64,000 nucleotides of DNA from Desemzia incerta (GCF_900115825.1 NZ_FOXW01000002.1:215795-279794); one strand, 5' to 3'; positions 34,792-45,318 are shown, numbered from the stretch's first letter. The notes: generated from the sequence alone by a model not told the origin. A program made the numbers and translations.

Positions 34792-35307
34792 CTACATTTT
34801 GCTGAACCGAACAACAAGTCCTTCAACGGGTTGATGACTGCGGTCATAGTAAGAAACCGTGATGCCTCTCTCATCCATTTCAACAATAGCATAGGTTTGA
34901 ACGTGGTATTTCCCTCTAGGTTGTAATATACTGCCAGGATTCAATAAGAGAATCCCATCTCTTTTTTCTACACCCAACTCATGCGAATGGCCAAAAAAGG
35001 CGAAATTTGCTTTATTCCTTTTTGCGGCTTCCAAAAGAGGTACCATCGAAGATTTTACATCTAGATAATGCCCATGAGCCATAAAAACACGATTACTCCC
35101 TACATCTACGGTTTGTTCCAATTCGTAGCGCTGGTCGAAATCCATATTTCCTCTCACTGTGATGAAAGCTTTCCAAATATCATCGGATGCTTCCAGTTCT
35201 GAATCCCCGCAATGGAATAATTGATCCATACTCTCTTTGTATTTGTCTCGAAGTTCCACTAAAATATCTCTATCTCCATGACTGTCACTAACAACAAGTA
35301 TTTTCAT
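34792..35307 (-). CDS. YfcE/YsnB-family metallophosphoesterase
   Basis: 171 residues from MKILVVSDSHGD. Metal motifs: DSHGD, FHCGDSE, TVRGNMDF, MAHGHYLD and FFGHSHELG, and NPGSILQPRG. The family acts on phosphodiesters in vitro. A longer frame starts inside rph-rdgB, but GGAG before the ATG at 35307 fits the DSHGD N-terminus. The location just after rdgB repeats the rph-ysnA-ysnB order of Bacillus. Confidence 0.9.
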   Translation of the reverse strand: MKILVVSDSHGDRDILVELRDKYKESMDQLFHCGDSELEASDDIWKAFITVRGNMDFDQRYELEQTVDVGSNRVFMAHGHYLDVKSSMVPLLEAAKRNKANFAFFGHSHELGVEKRDGILLLNPGSILQPRGKYHVQTYAIVEMDERGITVSYYDRSHQPVEGLVVRFSKM

Positions 35308-35320
35308 TATCGGCTTCTCC

Positions 35321-36694
35321 TTATTTGTCCAACATTGAAATCCATTCATCCCAAACTTTCTCCAAATTGATCAGAGCTTTTGCTCGATGACTGATTGCAT
35401 TCTTTTCCTCTTCCGTCATTTCAGCCATCGTCTTATTTTTTTCTGCTACAAAAAATAAGGGGTCGTAACCAAATCCATTTTCTCCGTGCGGAATAGACAA
35501 AATCCGTCCGTCCACTTCTCCTTCAACCACTAAACTATCTTTTCCAGGCGCAGCTAAAGCCAATGTACAATGGAATTGAGCTGTTCTTTTTTCTGGAGGC
35601 ACGTTGGTTAATTCATGAAGCAATTTTGCATTATTCGCTGCATCACTTTTTCGTTCTCCTGCATATCTTGCCGAATAGACTCCAGGATTGCCATCCAAAT
35701 AATCGACTTTCAATCCAGAATCATCAGCCAAAACAAGCATATTTAGTTTATCTGCGATTGTTTCAGCTTTTAACAGAGCATTCTCAGCAAATGTAGTCCC
35801 TGTTTCTTCTACGTCTGGAATATCCGGATAGTCTAACAACGTTTTAACTGCAAACCCTTTTTTACCAAATAAACTTTCAAACTCAGCAGCTTTTCCTTTA
35901 TTACGAGTAGCGATCAAGATTTCTTTTTTGCTCTTACTCAAGTCAAGAGGCGCTAAATTTTGATTCATGCGGTTCCCTTCCCTGATAGCCTTGTTTTGTA
36001 CATCAAATAATTGAAGAATACCTGCTTCTCCTACTTCCATCATCTCATTCATTTGCTCTTTAGAAAAAGGCGCTTTTTCTCCAGCACCTTGAATCTCCAC
36101 GAATTTTCCGCTGGAAGTCATGACTAGATTCATATCTACAGCTGCTGTGCTATCTTCACTGAAATCTAAATCCAATAAGATATCTTCTTCTGACGTCATT
36201 CCTACACTGATAGCAGCAATATTATCTAAAATCGGCGTTTCTTTCACCAACTGCTGATTGACCAGTTTTTGGACAGCCAAACTCAACGCCACAAAACCGC
36301 CTGTAATACTGGCTGTTCTTGTTCCTCCATCAGCCTGAATTACGTCACAATCTACCACCATCGTTCTTTCTCCCAGCTTTTTTAAATCGACGATTGACCG
36401 AAGAGAACGAGCGATCATCCGTTGAATTTCCATCGTTCTGCCGTTTATTTGGCCGCGGACAGCATCGCGTTGTTTTCGCTGTTGTGTCGCTCGAGGCAGC
36501 ATGTTGTATTCAGCATGAATCCAGCCGCTGTTTTGCCCTCTCAAAAATCGAGGTACTTGGTCTTCAACTGTCGCTGTACAAATCACTTTTGTGTTGCCGA
36601 TTGAAATTAAAACAGATCCTTCAGGGTGAAGCAAGTAATTTGGTTCAATAGTGATTTTTCTTAATTCCGTTATTTTTCTATTATCGTTACGCAT
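35321..36694 (-). CDS. rph: Fused ribonuclease PH and XTP/dITP pyrophosphatase
   Basis: 457 residues. Residues 1-240 are RNase PH ([41 protein letters not shown]). A linker of about 20 follows. From about 258 on is RdgB/HAM1 ([60 protein letters not shown]). RNase PH trims tRNA 3' ends; RdgB removes ITP, dITP and XTP. Fusions of this kind are known in Lactobacillales. Both active-site sets look intact. Confidence 0.93.
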   Translation of the reverse strand: MRNDNRKITELRKITIEPNYLLHPEGSVLISIGNTKVICTATVEDQVPRFLRGQNSGWIHAEYNMLPRATQQRKQRDAVRGQINGRTMEIQRMIARSLRSIVDLKKLGERTMVVDCDVIQADGGTRTASITGGFVALSLAVQKLVNQQLVKETPILDNIAAISVGMTSEEDILLDLDFSEDSTAAVDMNLVMTSSGKFVEIQGAGEKAPFSKEQMNEMMEVGEAGILQLFDVQNKAIREGNRMNQNLAPLDLSKSKKEILIATRNKGKAAEFESLFGKKGFAVKTLLDYPDIPDVEETGTTFAENALLKAETIADKLNMLVLADDSGLKVDYLDGNPGVYSARYAGERKSDAANNAKLLHELTNVPPEKRTAQFHCTLALAAPGKDSLVVEGEVDGRILSIPHGENGFGYDPLFFVAEKNKTMAEMTEEEKNAISHRAKALINLEKVWDEWISMLDK

Positions 36695-36733
36695 AACCGG
36701 ACTCCTTCTTCACAACTTTAGTACTGACACTTA

Positions 36734-37549
36734 TTATTCTGCAGTTCCTAGGTGAATCTGTTCTACTTCTAGTTCTTTCAACCCTAACCACTGTGAAGCT
36801 ATATCATGAAACATTTGTTTAGAACCTGTAGTATAAAACTTACGCTCACTCGAAGGTTTCTTTTGACTTTTTTCAGCTAGGTCATAATAATCTAGAATAG
36901 TGCTTACTTCACTAATCGTTTCAGCTCCAGAATCGATCAACGTAACGTTTTCCCCAATCACATTTTGAATGATCGGACGCAATAACGGATAGTGAGTACA
37001 ACCTAAAATCAAAGTATCCAATTGTTTATTCTTTAACGGTTTCATTGTCTCAGCGACTACTTTTTTTGCTATTGCACTTCGATATTCATTGCTTTCTACT
37101 AAAGGTACGAATTTAGGACATGCTAGACTAATGACTTCCACTTGATTATCTTTGTCGTGAATCAATTGTTCATACATTTTGCTTTTAACAGTACCTTCTG
37201 TTCCAATGATGCCTACTCGATTATTAGAAGTGGATTTAATTGCCGCTCTGCTTCCTGGCATAATAACGCCTATTACAGGGATAGCTAATTTCTTTTTAAT
37301 ATCTTCCAATGCTACGGCTGTAGCAGTATTACAAGCAATGACCAACATTTTAATGTCTTTGCTTAACAAAAATTGAGTCATTTCCCACGTGAATTGCAGT
37401 ACTTGCTCTTGGGGTCTTGGTCCATAAGGGCAACGAGCTGTATCGCCAACATAATAAATGGATTCATTTGGCAATTGACGCATAGCTTCTTTTACGACTG
37501 TCAATCCGCCGACTCCTGAATCTATAAAACCTATTGCTTGTTTTTTCAT
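36734..37549 (-). CDS. murI: Glutamate racemase
   Basis: 271 residues. Asp10-Ser11 in [11 protein letters not shown], Cys73 in ACNTAT and Cys184 in GCTHYPLL form the racemase centre. It supplies D-glutamate for peptidoglycan. The gene precedes rph-rdgB in the same direction (murI-rph-rdgB-yfcE), as racE does in Bacillus. The ribosome site AAAGG is weak. Confidence 0.95.
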   Translation of the reverse strand: MKKQAIGFIDSGVGGLTVVKEAMRQLPNESIYYVGDTARCPYGPRPQEQVLQFTWEMTQFLLSKDIKMLVIACNTATAVALEDIKKKLAIPVIGVIMPGSRAAIKSTSNNRVGIIGTEGTVKSKMYEQLIHDKDNQVEVISLACPKFVPLVESNEYRSAIAKKVVAETMKPLKNKQLDTLILGCTHYPLLRPIIQNVIGENVTLIDSGAETISEVSTILDYYDLAEKSQKKPSSERKFYTTGSKQMFHDIASQWLGLKELEVEQIHLGTAE

Positions 37550-37782
37550 ATTTTTAACAACCTTTATTATAAAAATTATACTGCTCTAGTATTTATTGTC
37601 GCTGTTTTGACCTAAAAATTCAAGTCTAGATACCATTGTTTGCAGACTTATTTATTTCTTCCTCATAAAACAGTGAATTTATTTTGTCAAAGACCTTTTT
37701 CCACTAGTCATTGTATAAAAAATAGTAGGTTTCTTCTATTAATCAATGTATAATAATATAGGAAACTATTGAGGTGAAATCA

Positions 37783-38247
37783 TTGAAAAAGAAACTAAAA
37801 CCTGAAGAATTTAATTCAGCATTAATTGATACCCCCGTAAATTTATTTGGGCACGAATTGATCCGAACAGAATTATTAACAAACTTATTAGGCAAAGACG
37901 CTGAAGCCATTTTATATTGGGCCGGGAAAGAGTTGGCCCGCAATCATCCGTTGACAAGTTACGAAGAAGTCGTTCAGTTTTTCGAACAAGCTTCTTTTGG
38001 AACTCTCGATCGTACGAAAGAAAAACGCTCTTCTTCTACATACAGTCTTTATGGAAAATTGATTGACTTGCGTCTATCTCAAAAAGAGCCTGTTTTTTCT
38101 TTGGAAGCTGGATTTTTAGCGGAACAAATGCAGCAGATCAATGGCGTTTATGCAGAAGCATATGCTGAAGTCATTAAAAACAAAACTGTTCTAATCACTT
38201 TAAAGTGGGACAATAAAGATTTGGTTGAGATGAATCAAAATAACTAA
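37783..38247 (+). CDS. yslB: YslB-like protein (DUF2507)
   Basis: 154 residues. PVNLFGHELIRTELLTNLLGKDAEAILYWAGKELAR and FFEQASFGTL are DUF2507 hallmarks, related to V4R small-molecule-binding folds. Function unknown. The start is probably TTG at 37783 behind GAGGTGA; a GTG at 37774 is part of that ribosome site. It is divergent from murI, as is common in the order. Confidence 0.82.
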   Translation: MKKKLKPEEFNSALIDTPVNLFGHELIRTELLTNLLGKDAEAILYWAGKELARNHPLTSYEEVVQFFEQASFGTLDRTKEKRSSSTYSLYGKLIDLRLSQKEPVFSLEAGFLAEQMQQINGVYAEAYAEVIKNKTVLITLKWDNKDLVEMNQNN

Positions 38248-38289
38248 AACCGTCAGAAAAGGATGATTTCCTTTCCTGACGGTTTTTTG
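38247..38289 (+). terminator. yslB terminator
   Basis: AAAACCGTCAG pairs with CTGACGGTTTTTT with an inner AAAGG/CCTTT stem. Confidence 0.88.
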
Positions 38290-38333
38290 TTGTTTTTTTT
38301 AGCATTATCGGTAATACTCTTTGTCTCTTTGAG

Positions 38334-39572
38334 CTACTTTTTCTTCATCGCTTTTAAAGATATTTGCATTGTTTTAAACATTCCTGCATCAGAGTAAATA
38401 AGCACACTTGAACGGTATAGCAAGAGCGACAGCCAAGTGGTCAGTAAAACAAATACAATTAACACTGCAATTGATACAGTTATACCCGTTGCAGTAACCG
38501 TATCGCTCGCTACTCTAAACGGCATGATAAAAGACGTAAAGAGGGGGATGTAAGATCCGATCTTGATGACCATATGAGTTGGATTGTAGAAGGCAAACAA
38601 ACCAGCATAAAATCCGGCCAGAGATAAGAACACAATAGGCGTGACCGCTTTTGAAACGTCTTCTACTTTTGAAACCAGAGATCCTAAGAATGCAGCTAAT
38701 ACAGCGTACAATACGATTCCTAATACAAAATAAATCAAAGATGTTCCGACAAATCCTTGCAGGATGGAAGAAATATCAAATCCTTCAAGTAAGTCTTTTA
38801 CAAAACCAATTTGTAAAGCTATTACTCCTAAGACTGCATAAATAGCGATTTGAGTGAAACAGATCAACACAATTGCCACTAATTTCCCAAAGAAATGTGT
38901 TGTCGAAGAAACACTGGATAAAATAACTTCCATGATCCGAGTACCTTTTTCAGAAGCAATCTCTTCTCCTATGATACTTGAATAAGTCATGATAAACATA
39001 AACACCGCAATCCCAACTACATAAGCACCAGCCATTCGAATCGCATCCTCAGCACTTTCAGTAGTCGTGATTCCACCACCTTCAAATTCAATTCTGGTTT
39101 CTTCTAATGTTGCAGGAGTTAAAAGATTGGCAATATCTTCTTGTTCCAAGTCTAACTCTGCTGCTTGCTGACTTTGTTGAATCGTCGACAACAAACTGTT
39201 CAAATACAAAGTATCCAATTCCTTGCTGTCTGGAGAATAGGTATAATTCCCCGTGTATAGTCCATTCTCTTCTTCAACCACCAAATAACCATCTAGTTCT
39301 TCAGCTTCCATAGCAGATTCTGCTTCGGCAGCTGTAGTGATGTCTGAATTCACTTCAAACTCTTCGGTTTCAGATTGCAAGATAGAGACCACTTGTTGGT
39401 TATCCGTTAAGACAGCAATTTCAGGAACGCCGCTTTCTGAATCAGATACAAAATAAATAATAGCCCCGATAACAACCAAAATAATAATTGGTGCAAAGAC
39501 CATGGACAGAAAACCTAATGATTGGACATTCTTTTTGTAGACTTGTCCAACTACAACCCAAAATTTATTCAT
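38334..39572 (-). CDS. yhaP: ABC transporter permease, NatB/YhaP-like
   Basis: About 412 residues. One N-terminal membrane helix, a large extracytoplasmic loop (about 45-175, acidic), then five more helices. This is the ABC-2 layout with EEIASEKGTRIMEVILSSVSSTTHF before helix 3. It is probably an exporter; in Bacillus NatAB exports Na+, while the YhaQP substrate is not firmly known. ATG at 39572 overlaps the ATPase end by 8 bases. Confidence 0.85.
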   Translation of the reverse strand: MNKFWVVVGQVYKKNVQSLGFLSMVFAPIIILVVIGAIIYFVSDSESGVPEIAVLTDNQQVVSILQSETEEFEVNSDITTAAEAESAMEAEELDGYLVVEEENGLYTGNYTYSPDSKELDTLYLNSLLSTIQQSQQAAELDLEQEDIANLLTPATLEETRIEFEGGGITTTESAEDAIRMAGAYVVGIAVFMFIMTYSSIIGEEIASEKGTRIMEVILSSVSSTTHFFGKLVAIVLICFTQIAIYAVLGVIALQIGFVKDLLEGFDISSILQGFVGTSLIYFVLGIVLYAVLAAFLGSLVSKVEDVSKAVTPIVFLSLAGFYAGLFAFYNPTHMVIKIGSYIPLFTSFIMPFRVASDTVTATGITVSIAVLIVFVLLTTWLSLLLYRSSVLIYSDAGMFKTMQISLKAMKKK

Positions 39573-40464
39573 GCGGTTCACCCGCTTTCTTTTTAAATAT
39601 TTCTTCTAGGGTAGGCGGTTGTTGACTGAATGTAGGAATGTATCCATTTTGAGTGACCGTATTGAAAATACTCTCTCCATAAGAGGCGTCTTCTAAATCA
39701 ATCATATACACTCCATCTTTAGACAGTTGAATATTTTTTACCCCAGGCAGCTCGCTTAATTCTTTTTTACTCATAGTTGTTTCTAAAAATAGTTTCGTCC
39801 GTCCGAATTGTTCACGGATTTCTTTTACTGTTCCTTTTAAAACTGCAGAACCGTCTCGCAACATCAATAAATGATCGCAAATTTCTTCCACATTATTCAT
39901 GTTGTGACTAGAGAAAATCACACACGCACCTCTGTCTTTCAATTCTTTGATCCCTGCTTCTAATAATCCAGCATTTACAGGATCCAATCCACTGAACGGC
40001 TCATCAAGAATCACTAACTTTGGATCATGTAATAATGTAGCAATCAGCTGAACTTTTTGTTGATTTCCTTTAGACAAAGCTTTTACTTTATCGGTCTTTT
40101 TACCTTTGACTTGAAACTTTTCCATCCACATATCGATCAAAGGTTTGACTTCTTTCTTAGTTTTCCCTCGTAAACGAGCAAAATAAATCAATTGATCTTC
40201 TATCGTTACTTTAGGATACAATCCTCTTTCTTCCGGCAAGTAACCGATAATGTTGTAATCTTCTTTAGTCAGCGGCTTGCCATTCCATAAAACTTCTCCT
40301 GAATCAGCTGTTAAAAAATCCAAAATCAAGCGGAATGTCGTGGTTTTCCCAGCACCGTTTTGTCCGATCATCCCTAATATTTCGCCTTGTTTAATGGTAA
40401 AACTGACATCATTTACCGCAGTCAAATCACCAAAGCTTTTCTTTAGATTCTTCGCTTCTAACAT
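39565..40464 (-). CDS. yhaQ: ABC transporter ATPase, NatA/YhaQ-like
   Basis: 299 residues. Walker A GQNGAGKTTT, signature LSKGNQQKVQLIATLL, Walker B KLVILDEPFSGLDP, switch FSSHNMNNVEEI. A C-terminal DUF4162-type extension of about 80 residues fits the NatA/YhaQ group. Encoded with the ABC-2 permease. AGGAGGGG precedes the ATG. Confidence 0.88.
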   Translation of the reverse strand: MLEAKNLKKSFGDLTAVNDVSFTIKQGEILGMIGQNGAGKTTTFRLILDFLTADSGEVLWNGKPLTKEDYNIIGYLPEERGLYPKVTIEDQLIYFARLRGKTKKEVKPLIDMWMEKFQVKGKKTDKVKALSKGNQQKVQLIATLLHDPKLVILDEPFSGLDPVNAGLLEAGIKELKDRGACVIFSSHNMNNVEEICDHLLMLRDGSAVLKGTVKEIREQFGRTKLFLETTMSKKELSELPGVKNIQLSKDGVYMIDLEDASYGESIFNTVTQNGYIPTFSQQPPTLEEIFKKKAGEPHE

Positions 40465-40598
40465 GTTACCCCTCCTGCAACTTAAATAATATTATGTACC
40501 CATTTATAGTAGCATACCTTCAGAAGAAGTCGAAATCATTCCTGTGCAATTTCTATTCATTGCCCATTTATTTTTTCACAAAGATTCAGCAAATTGTT

Positions 40599-40627
40599 TT
40601 GACCTCCCCTTTAAAGTTGGGTAAACT
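40599..40627 (+). promoter_or_regulatory. Promoter of the Bax-inhibitor-1 gene
   Basis: TTGACC (40599-40604), 17-base spacer, TAAACT (40622-40627). It lies about 48 bases before the ATG. Confidence 0.75.
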
Positions 40628-40674
40628 ATAGAAAATCAACTATCACTTTATCACTACTTTGGAGGACGAAAAAA

Positions 40675-41388
40675 ATGAATAATCAAGAGCACTTTATTGA
40701 TGCGAAACGTGGATTTTCCAAATTCATGGCCAATGTTTATGCTTGGATGGCAATTGGAGTATTGTTAAGCGCCAGCGTCGTTTATCTTTTGCTTTACACA
40801 TATACACCTATTGCAAATGCTTTTTGGAATCTCATTATTTCTACAGATGGGATGGCTATTTATGGATTTATTATTTTAGAACTCGTGCTGGTTTTCAGTT
40901 TCCGCTTTAATCCTGAAAAGATGAAGTCGCCAGTCAATTATGCCCTGAAATTTATTACTTATTCTATTGTAAATGGAATCACGATATCTGTAGTCTTACT
41001 GGCTTACACAACAGCAAGCATCTTCAATGCATTTATTTCAGCGTTTGCTTTGTTTGCCGTTATGAGCTTGATTGGTTTTGTCACTAAAAAAGACTTGTCA
41101 TCATTAGGCGGGATTTTACTTAGCATGTTACTAGGATTGATCATAGCTTCTTTAGTCAACGTGTTCTTCTTGCAAAGCGGTACTGCAGACTTTGTTTTAT
41201 CTATCATTACAGTGATCATTTTTGTTGGTTTAACAGCTTATGATACGCAAAAGTGTAAAACGATTTACCAACAATTCGGTGGTACGGCAGCTATCAGCAG
41301 TATAGCTATCGGTTGTGCTTTAGAACTTTATCTGGATTTTATCAATCTATTCTTAAGTTTACTACGCATATTCGGAAAAAGAAGATAA
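40675..41388 (+). CDS. Bax inhibitor-1 (YccA/BI-1) family membrane protein
   Basis: 237 residues with seven hydrophobic helices. VNGITISVVLLAYTTASIFNAFISAFALFAVMSLIGFVTKKDLSSLG and LTAYDTQKCKTIYQQFGG plus CALELYLDFINLFLSLLRI are BI-1/UPF0005 signatures. Bacterial members are putative pH-gated calcium leak channels; the physiological role is unclear. GGAGG precedes the ATG. Confidence 0.9.
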   Translation: MNNQEHFIDAKRGFSKFMANVYAWMAIGVLLSASVVYLLLYTYTPIANAFWNLIISTDGMAIYGFIILELVLVFSFRFNPEKMKSPVNYALKFITYSIVNGITISVVLLAYTTASIFNAFISAFALFAVMSLIGFVTKKDLSSLGGILLSMLLGLIIASLVNVFFLQSGTADFVLSIITVIIFVGLTAYDTQKCKTIYQQFGGTAAISSIAIGCALELYLDFINLFLSLLRIFGKRR

Positions 41389-41394
41389 CAAAAC

Positions 41395-41430
41395 AAAAAA
41401 ACGAACAGGAAATTCCTGTTCGTTTTTTTT
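41395..41430 (+). terminator. Terminator after the BI-1 gene
   Basis: AAAACGAACAGGAA pairs with TTCCTGTTCGTTTTTTTT. Usable on both strands between convergent genes. Confidence 0.9.
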
Positions 41431-41462
41431 GTTATAGAAAGATATCATACGGATCAATCTTT

Positions 41463-42971
41463 TTATAAGTAATACAAATTCTCGGAAGGATAGATCGGAT
41501 CACAAGTTACATCAATACCTAGTTTGCGCAATACTTGTTCATCGTCTCTATTCAGCATGACAGTAGAATGAGCTTGTACTCCATTCAGTTCAGAAAGCTT
41601 GTTATACGCTAATTGCGCAGTAGGATTAGTAACGGCACTGATGGCTAAAGCAATCAGGATTTCATTCACATTTAAGGCCGGAAGTTTACTGTGCAAGTCG
41701 TTCTTTTTCATATTTTGGATCGTTTCCAATACCATTGGCGATAATAAATGAATCTCATCGGAAATGTTTGCCAAGGCCTTAATAGAATTCAATACTCCAG
41801 CAGAACAAGAATCCATCAACGGAGTAGTTCTTCCAGTAATGATTTGATCATTCCCCAACTCAAAAGCGATCACAGCTTGGATATCTTTTGTCTCAGAAAG
41901 GTTTTTTACTTTTTCAGCATAGTCGCGAGCGGGTTGAACGGGTACCCGATCAACTTGACTTAATTCGACTTCTTCCATGATCAGTTTCATGCGGTTCAAC
42001 ACTTCTTCATCTACAAGACCTTTTTTAAAATCAGTTTCAATCGCAAAACTTCTGCGGATGATTTCTTGTTTTGAAGCTTCTTGTACCACTTCATCATCAG
42101 TGATTCCAAAACCAACGCGGTTTACACCCATATCAGTTGGGGATTGGAAGACAGATTCTTTTCCCGTAATTTTTTCAATGATTCGTTTGATTACTGGGAA
42201 AGTTTCTATATCCCGGTTATAATTCACAGCAATCTCATTGTATTTTTCATAATGGAAATTATCGATCATATTGACGTCTTTTAAATCTACTGTTGCTGCT
42301 TCATAAGCAATATTCAATGGATGTTTTATCGGGACATTCCACACTGGGAAAGTTTCAAATTTTGAATACCCAGCCACTTTGCCGTGACGACGCTCATGAT
42401 ACAATTGATTTAAACTGGTTGCCAATTTTCCGCTGCCTGGTCCTGGAGCTGTTACAACTACGATCGGTTTTGTAGTAGGGATAAACTCATTTTTTCCAAA
42501 ACCGTCTTCACTAACGATCACATCTAAATTAGAAGGATACCCCTCGATTGAACCGTGAGTGTAAACTTTGATATCTCTTTTTTCTAATTTATTAATGAAT
42601 AATTTAGTAGAAGGCTGTCCATGATAACGAGTGATCACGACACTATTGACTTCCAATTCGTACTCTCTCAATTCATCGATTAGACGAAAGACATCCATAT
42701 CATAGGTAATTCCATAATCTCCACGAATTTTATTGCGTTCAATATCTCCTGCATAAACGCAAATGATAATCTCAGATTTATCTTTTAATTTTTGCAATAA
42801 TTTGATTTTGGCATCTTCATCAAATCCTGGTAAAACACGCTTAGCATGTTTGTCCCCAATCAACTTCCCGCCAAACTCTAAGTAAAGCTTATCGTAATTA
42901 TTCACGCGTTCTAAAATGTATTTTGTTTGTTCTTCGATATATTTTTGCGGATCAAATCCTAGTTTTTTCAT
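41463..42971 (-). CDS. DUF1846 family protein
   Basis: 502 residues, typical of the family. It contains a P-loop-like [21 protein letters not shown] near 180 and [15 protein letters not shown]. Structures are known but no firm function is established; nucleotide binding is suggested by the Gly-rich motif. The start is ATG at 42971 behind GGAGGG, with a TTG directly before it. Cytoplasmic, monocistronic. Confidence 0.88.
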   Translation of the reverse strand: MKKLGFDPQKYIEEQTKYILERVNNYDKLYLEFGGKLIGDKHAKRVLPGFDEDAKIKLLQKLKDKSEIIICVYAGDIERNKIRGDYGITYDMDVFRLIDELREYELEVNSVVITRYHGQPSTKLFINKLEKRDIKVYTHGSIEGYPSNLDVIVSEDGFGKNEFIPTTKPIVVVTAPGPGSGKLATSLNQLYHERRHGKVAGYSKFETFPVWNVPIKHPLNIAYEAATVDLKDVNMIDNFHYEKYNEIAVNYNRDIETFPVIKRIIEKITGKESVFQSPTDMGVNRVGFGITDDEVVQEASKQEIIRRSFAIETDFKKGLVDEEVLNRMKLIMEEVELSQVDRVPVQPARDYAEKVKNLSETKDIQAVIAFELGNDQIITGRTTPLMDSCSAGVLNSIKALANISDEIHLLSPMVLETIQNMKKNDLHSKLPALNVNEILIALAISAVTNPTAQLAYNKLSELNGVQAHSTVMLNRDDEQVLRKLGIDVTCDPIYPSENLYYL

Positions 42972-43044
42972 CAAAACCCTCCAAGCTTTCTACCAAAATT
43001 AACCCAGTTCCTGTTAACTTTATCAACGGTTCTGGTTACACTCT

Positions 43045-43081
43045 TAAAAAAATAAAAATAGAGCCTCATTCATCAGCTCTA
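43045..43081 (-). terminator. Terminator after the alpha/beta hydrolase gene
   Basis: TAGAGC and GCTCTA around an 11-base loop, followed on the minus strand by TTTTTATTTTTTT. Confidence 0.8.
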
Positions 43082-43158
43082 ACATGTCACTCTTTTATAC
43101 TATTCGCAAACCATTATTTTAATCGCACATATCTATTATAGATTCTTTTGCTGAGTAT

Positions 43159-43869
43159 TCAATGGTTTTTTAAAAAAGATTCTATAATCTTATTAAATTC
43201 GTTTGGATTTTTCACCAGAAAAAAGTGATCTGCTTTTGGTATGATCACTAATTGACTGTTCTTTATTTGTTGAGCGATCCATTGAGTATGGGAAAGTTTG
43301 ATCACATCATTTTCCCCGGCCATAACTAAAGTAGGAGAAAGAATTTTCGTTAGCTCGAAGCTCGCACTTCTCAATTGGGTAGTCATCAACTCATAAACAG
43401 CTCTTTTCCACCAAAACTTTGGATTAAAAATTTCAATTCCTTTTAAGGCTGCGAGTGTCGCTTCTACTTTTAACAACTCTACCTTTTTCATTCCTTCAGG
43501 CTCAGTGTTAGCTCCTACAATAACGAGTTTAGATACTTTTTCAGGAAAATATTGGGCAAACAATAATGCCGTATTCCCTCCATCACTAAATCCTATAATG
43601 GCTGTTTTTTCGATATGTAAATAATCTAGTACAGTCTCAATATCGTTGACAAATGCTTCAAATATTAATGTATCCTGCTTCTTAATCGATTTTCCATGCC
43701 CTCTCGTGTCTAAAGCGATAACCGTATAAAAAGCTTTAAAGTAGTCGATTTGATGTTGGAAAATCGTATAGTCTTCTCCATTTCCATGCAGCAGCAATAG
43801 CGGTTCCCCCGTTCCGCCTATTCTACAATGCAGCGATCCACCTTTGACGGGTATATAAACAGATTCCAT
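43159..43869 (-). CDS. Alpha/beta hydrolase
   Basis: 236 residues. Oxyanion motif LLLHGNGEDY, nucleophile elbow GFSDGG (Ser95), acid in AGENDVIKL, and His in PKADHFF complete the triad. DTRGHGKS follows strand 4. Substrate unknown; YqjL-like or chloroperoxidase-type enzymes are possible relatives. Cytoplasmic. Confidence 0.85.
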   Translation of the reverse strand: MESVYIPVKGGSLHCRIGGTGEPLLLLHGNGEDYTIFQHQIDYFKAFYTVIALDTRGHGKSIKKQDTLIFEAFVNDIETVLDYLHIEKTAIIGFSDGGNTALLFAQYFPEKVSKLVIVGANTEPEGMKKVELLKVEATLAALKGIEIFNPKFWWKRAVYELMTTQLRSASFELTKILSPTLVMAGENDVIKLSHTQWIAQQIKNSQLVIIPKADHFFLVKNPNEFNKIIESFLKNH

Positions 43870-43936
43870 CTTTCTCCTCCTTCACTTTTCTCTAGTATAC
43901 AAAAAAACTTGAGCGCGTTTACGAAACCAATATTCG

Positions 43937-43973
43937 TAAAAAAAGAAGGAGCTGGGAGTTATTTCCCAGCTCC
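43937..43973 (-). terminator. Terminator after the 89-residue protein gene
   Basis: GGAGCTGGGA pairs with TCCCAGCTCC, a 10-bp GC-rich stem, followed by TTCTTTTTTT on the minus strand. Confidence 0.88.
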
Positions 43974-43986
43974 AAGTTGGCTTTTT

Positions 43987-44256
43987 TTAAAAATTAACGT
44001 TTAAAGAAATTTCATTCAATACGATAGAATCTCCATTTTTCTTTTGCACAAAAATTGCGCGTATCGGAGATAATTCATTTAAGTCTTTCAGTGAATAATC
44101 ATTTCTGCGCAAAACATATTCTAATGGACAATCCAATTCTCCATCAGCATTTTCGATTAAGTCTTCCGGACAAACTGTCAATATCCACTTATCTTCTGTT
44201 CCTTCAAAAATCATTTCGTACTTTTCTGCTGTTTTATCCATTAATTGATTGCTCAT
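43987..44256 (-). CDS. Unrecognised small acidic protein
   Basis: 89 residues from MSNQLMDKTAEKYEMIF. I do not recognise it. It is acidic, with no membrane segment or signal, and has a predicted beta-rich N-terminal half (YEMIFEGTEDKWILTVCPEDLI) and FVQKKNGDSIVLNEISL at the end. AGGAGG before the ATG at 44256 and its own terminator make it a credible gene. An in-frame upstream extension exists but lacks support. Confidence 0.7.
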   Translation of the reverse strand: MSNQLMDKTAEKYEMIFEGTEDKWILTVCPEDLIENADGELDCPLEYVLRRNDYSLKDLNELSPIRAIFVQKKNGDSIVLNEISLNVNF

Positions 44257-44574
44257 ATTTTTACCTCCTATATTTCTAACAAATAAGAAATGTGAATTGT
44301 ACCCGTCCAACTGTTGTCTTCTTACTCGATTAGGATATATTGAAGCGTTTATTTTTGTACTGAGAAGCCATAAAACAAGTTTCGATTGAATTTGTTTTAT
44401 ACGAGTATGTACAATTTAGCAGAAAACTGTTCAGTTCTTTTTCATTTTTATGAACCAATTATAGAAAAAAACATATGTAAAGTACATACTTTTTTATAGC
44501 CGTATCTTTTTTGTCACAAACATATGAACAAATTTTTTCTAACTTTATATATGGGGACTATGGAGGTCTCAACT
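44257..44574. other. Intergenic region upstream of the 89-residue protein
   Basis: 318 AT-rich bases. A hairpin ATAAAACAA...TTGTTTTAT with an inner TTC/GAA (44370-44400) lies about 115 bases before the start. A TATAAT on the minus strand (44458-44463) has no convincing -35. No gene is seen, and no terminator was found for the hydrolase gene upstream. Confidence 0.4.
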
Positions 44575-45318
44575 TTAATTTTCTGCTGTTTCTTCTATAA
44601 ATTCTATTATCCCATTTACTGTGTTTTTTTGTTGTTCCTCAACAGATATTGTAGCCGTTCCGTCACCTTCTTGGGGTCCATAGTTACCAAATTGGGTATG
44701 ATTTCCGCCTTCAATAACTTCTGCTTTTCCTTTTGGTAGAGACTCGAACGCTTCAAAATACGCTTCTGTATTCAATACCTCATCGTTCGTCCCATACATC
44801 GAAAGTGTGTCTAAACCAGCATCAGAGAAGTCATCTGCAGGATAGGAAGCTAAGAAGATAACCCCTTCTAACTGCTCAGGATTTTTTTCTGCAAACGAAG
44901 CAGCCATCACTCCGCCTAATGAATGTCCAGAAAGATACCAATTATTGATTTCTGCCTGATCACTGATAACTTTTTCTGCTGCATCACTGTCAAAAACTGC
45001 CAGATTAAACGGCATTCTCACTAGATATACGGAGATGCCTTTTTCAGCCAGACTTCTCATTAAAAGAGCATAAGCCTCTTCTTCTACTTTACCGCCTTGA
45101 TAAAAAATCAGTCCAGCCTGATGCTTATTTTCTTTCGGTTCAAAGCGGATATATTCCTCACCTTCAGTGACAATGACATCATGTGTCGATTGTAAAGCTT
45201 CGATTGCCGATTGGTGAGGTTCATAAGCATCAGATAGATATCCAATAATGGCTATACCTATGACTAGAATTAACACCCCTAAAATGACCAAAATATTCCT
45301 GCGTTTTTTACGTTGCAT
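44575..45318 (-). CDS. Membrane-anchored alpha/beta hydrolase
   Basis: 247 residues. Basic start MQRKKRRN and a single helix (about 9-28) anchor it with the catalytic domain outside the cell. Nucleophile Ser133 in SGHSLGGVMA, Asp in MYGTNDEVL, His in EGGNHTQFG form the triad (Abhydrolase_5/DUF4386-like group). Natural substrate unknown. Located between an unrelated small gene and trxA. Confidence 0.85.
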   Translation of the reverse strand: MQRKKRRNILVILGVLILVIGIAIIGYLSDAYEPHQSAIEALQSTHDVIVTEGEEYIRFEPKENKHQAGLIFYQGGKVEEEAYALLMRSLAEKGISVYLVRMPFNLAVFDSDAAEKVISDQAEINNWYLSGHSLGGVMAASFAEKNPEQLEGVIFLASYPADDFSDAGLDTLSMYGTNDEVLNTEAYFEAFESLPKGKAEVIEGGNHTQFGNYGPQEGDGTATISVEEQQKNTVNGIIEFIEETAEN

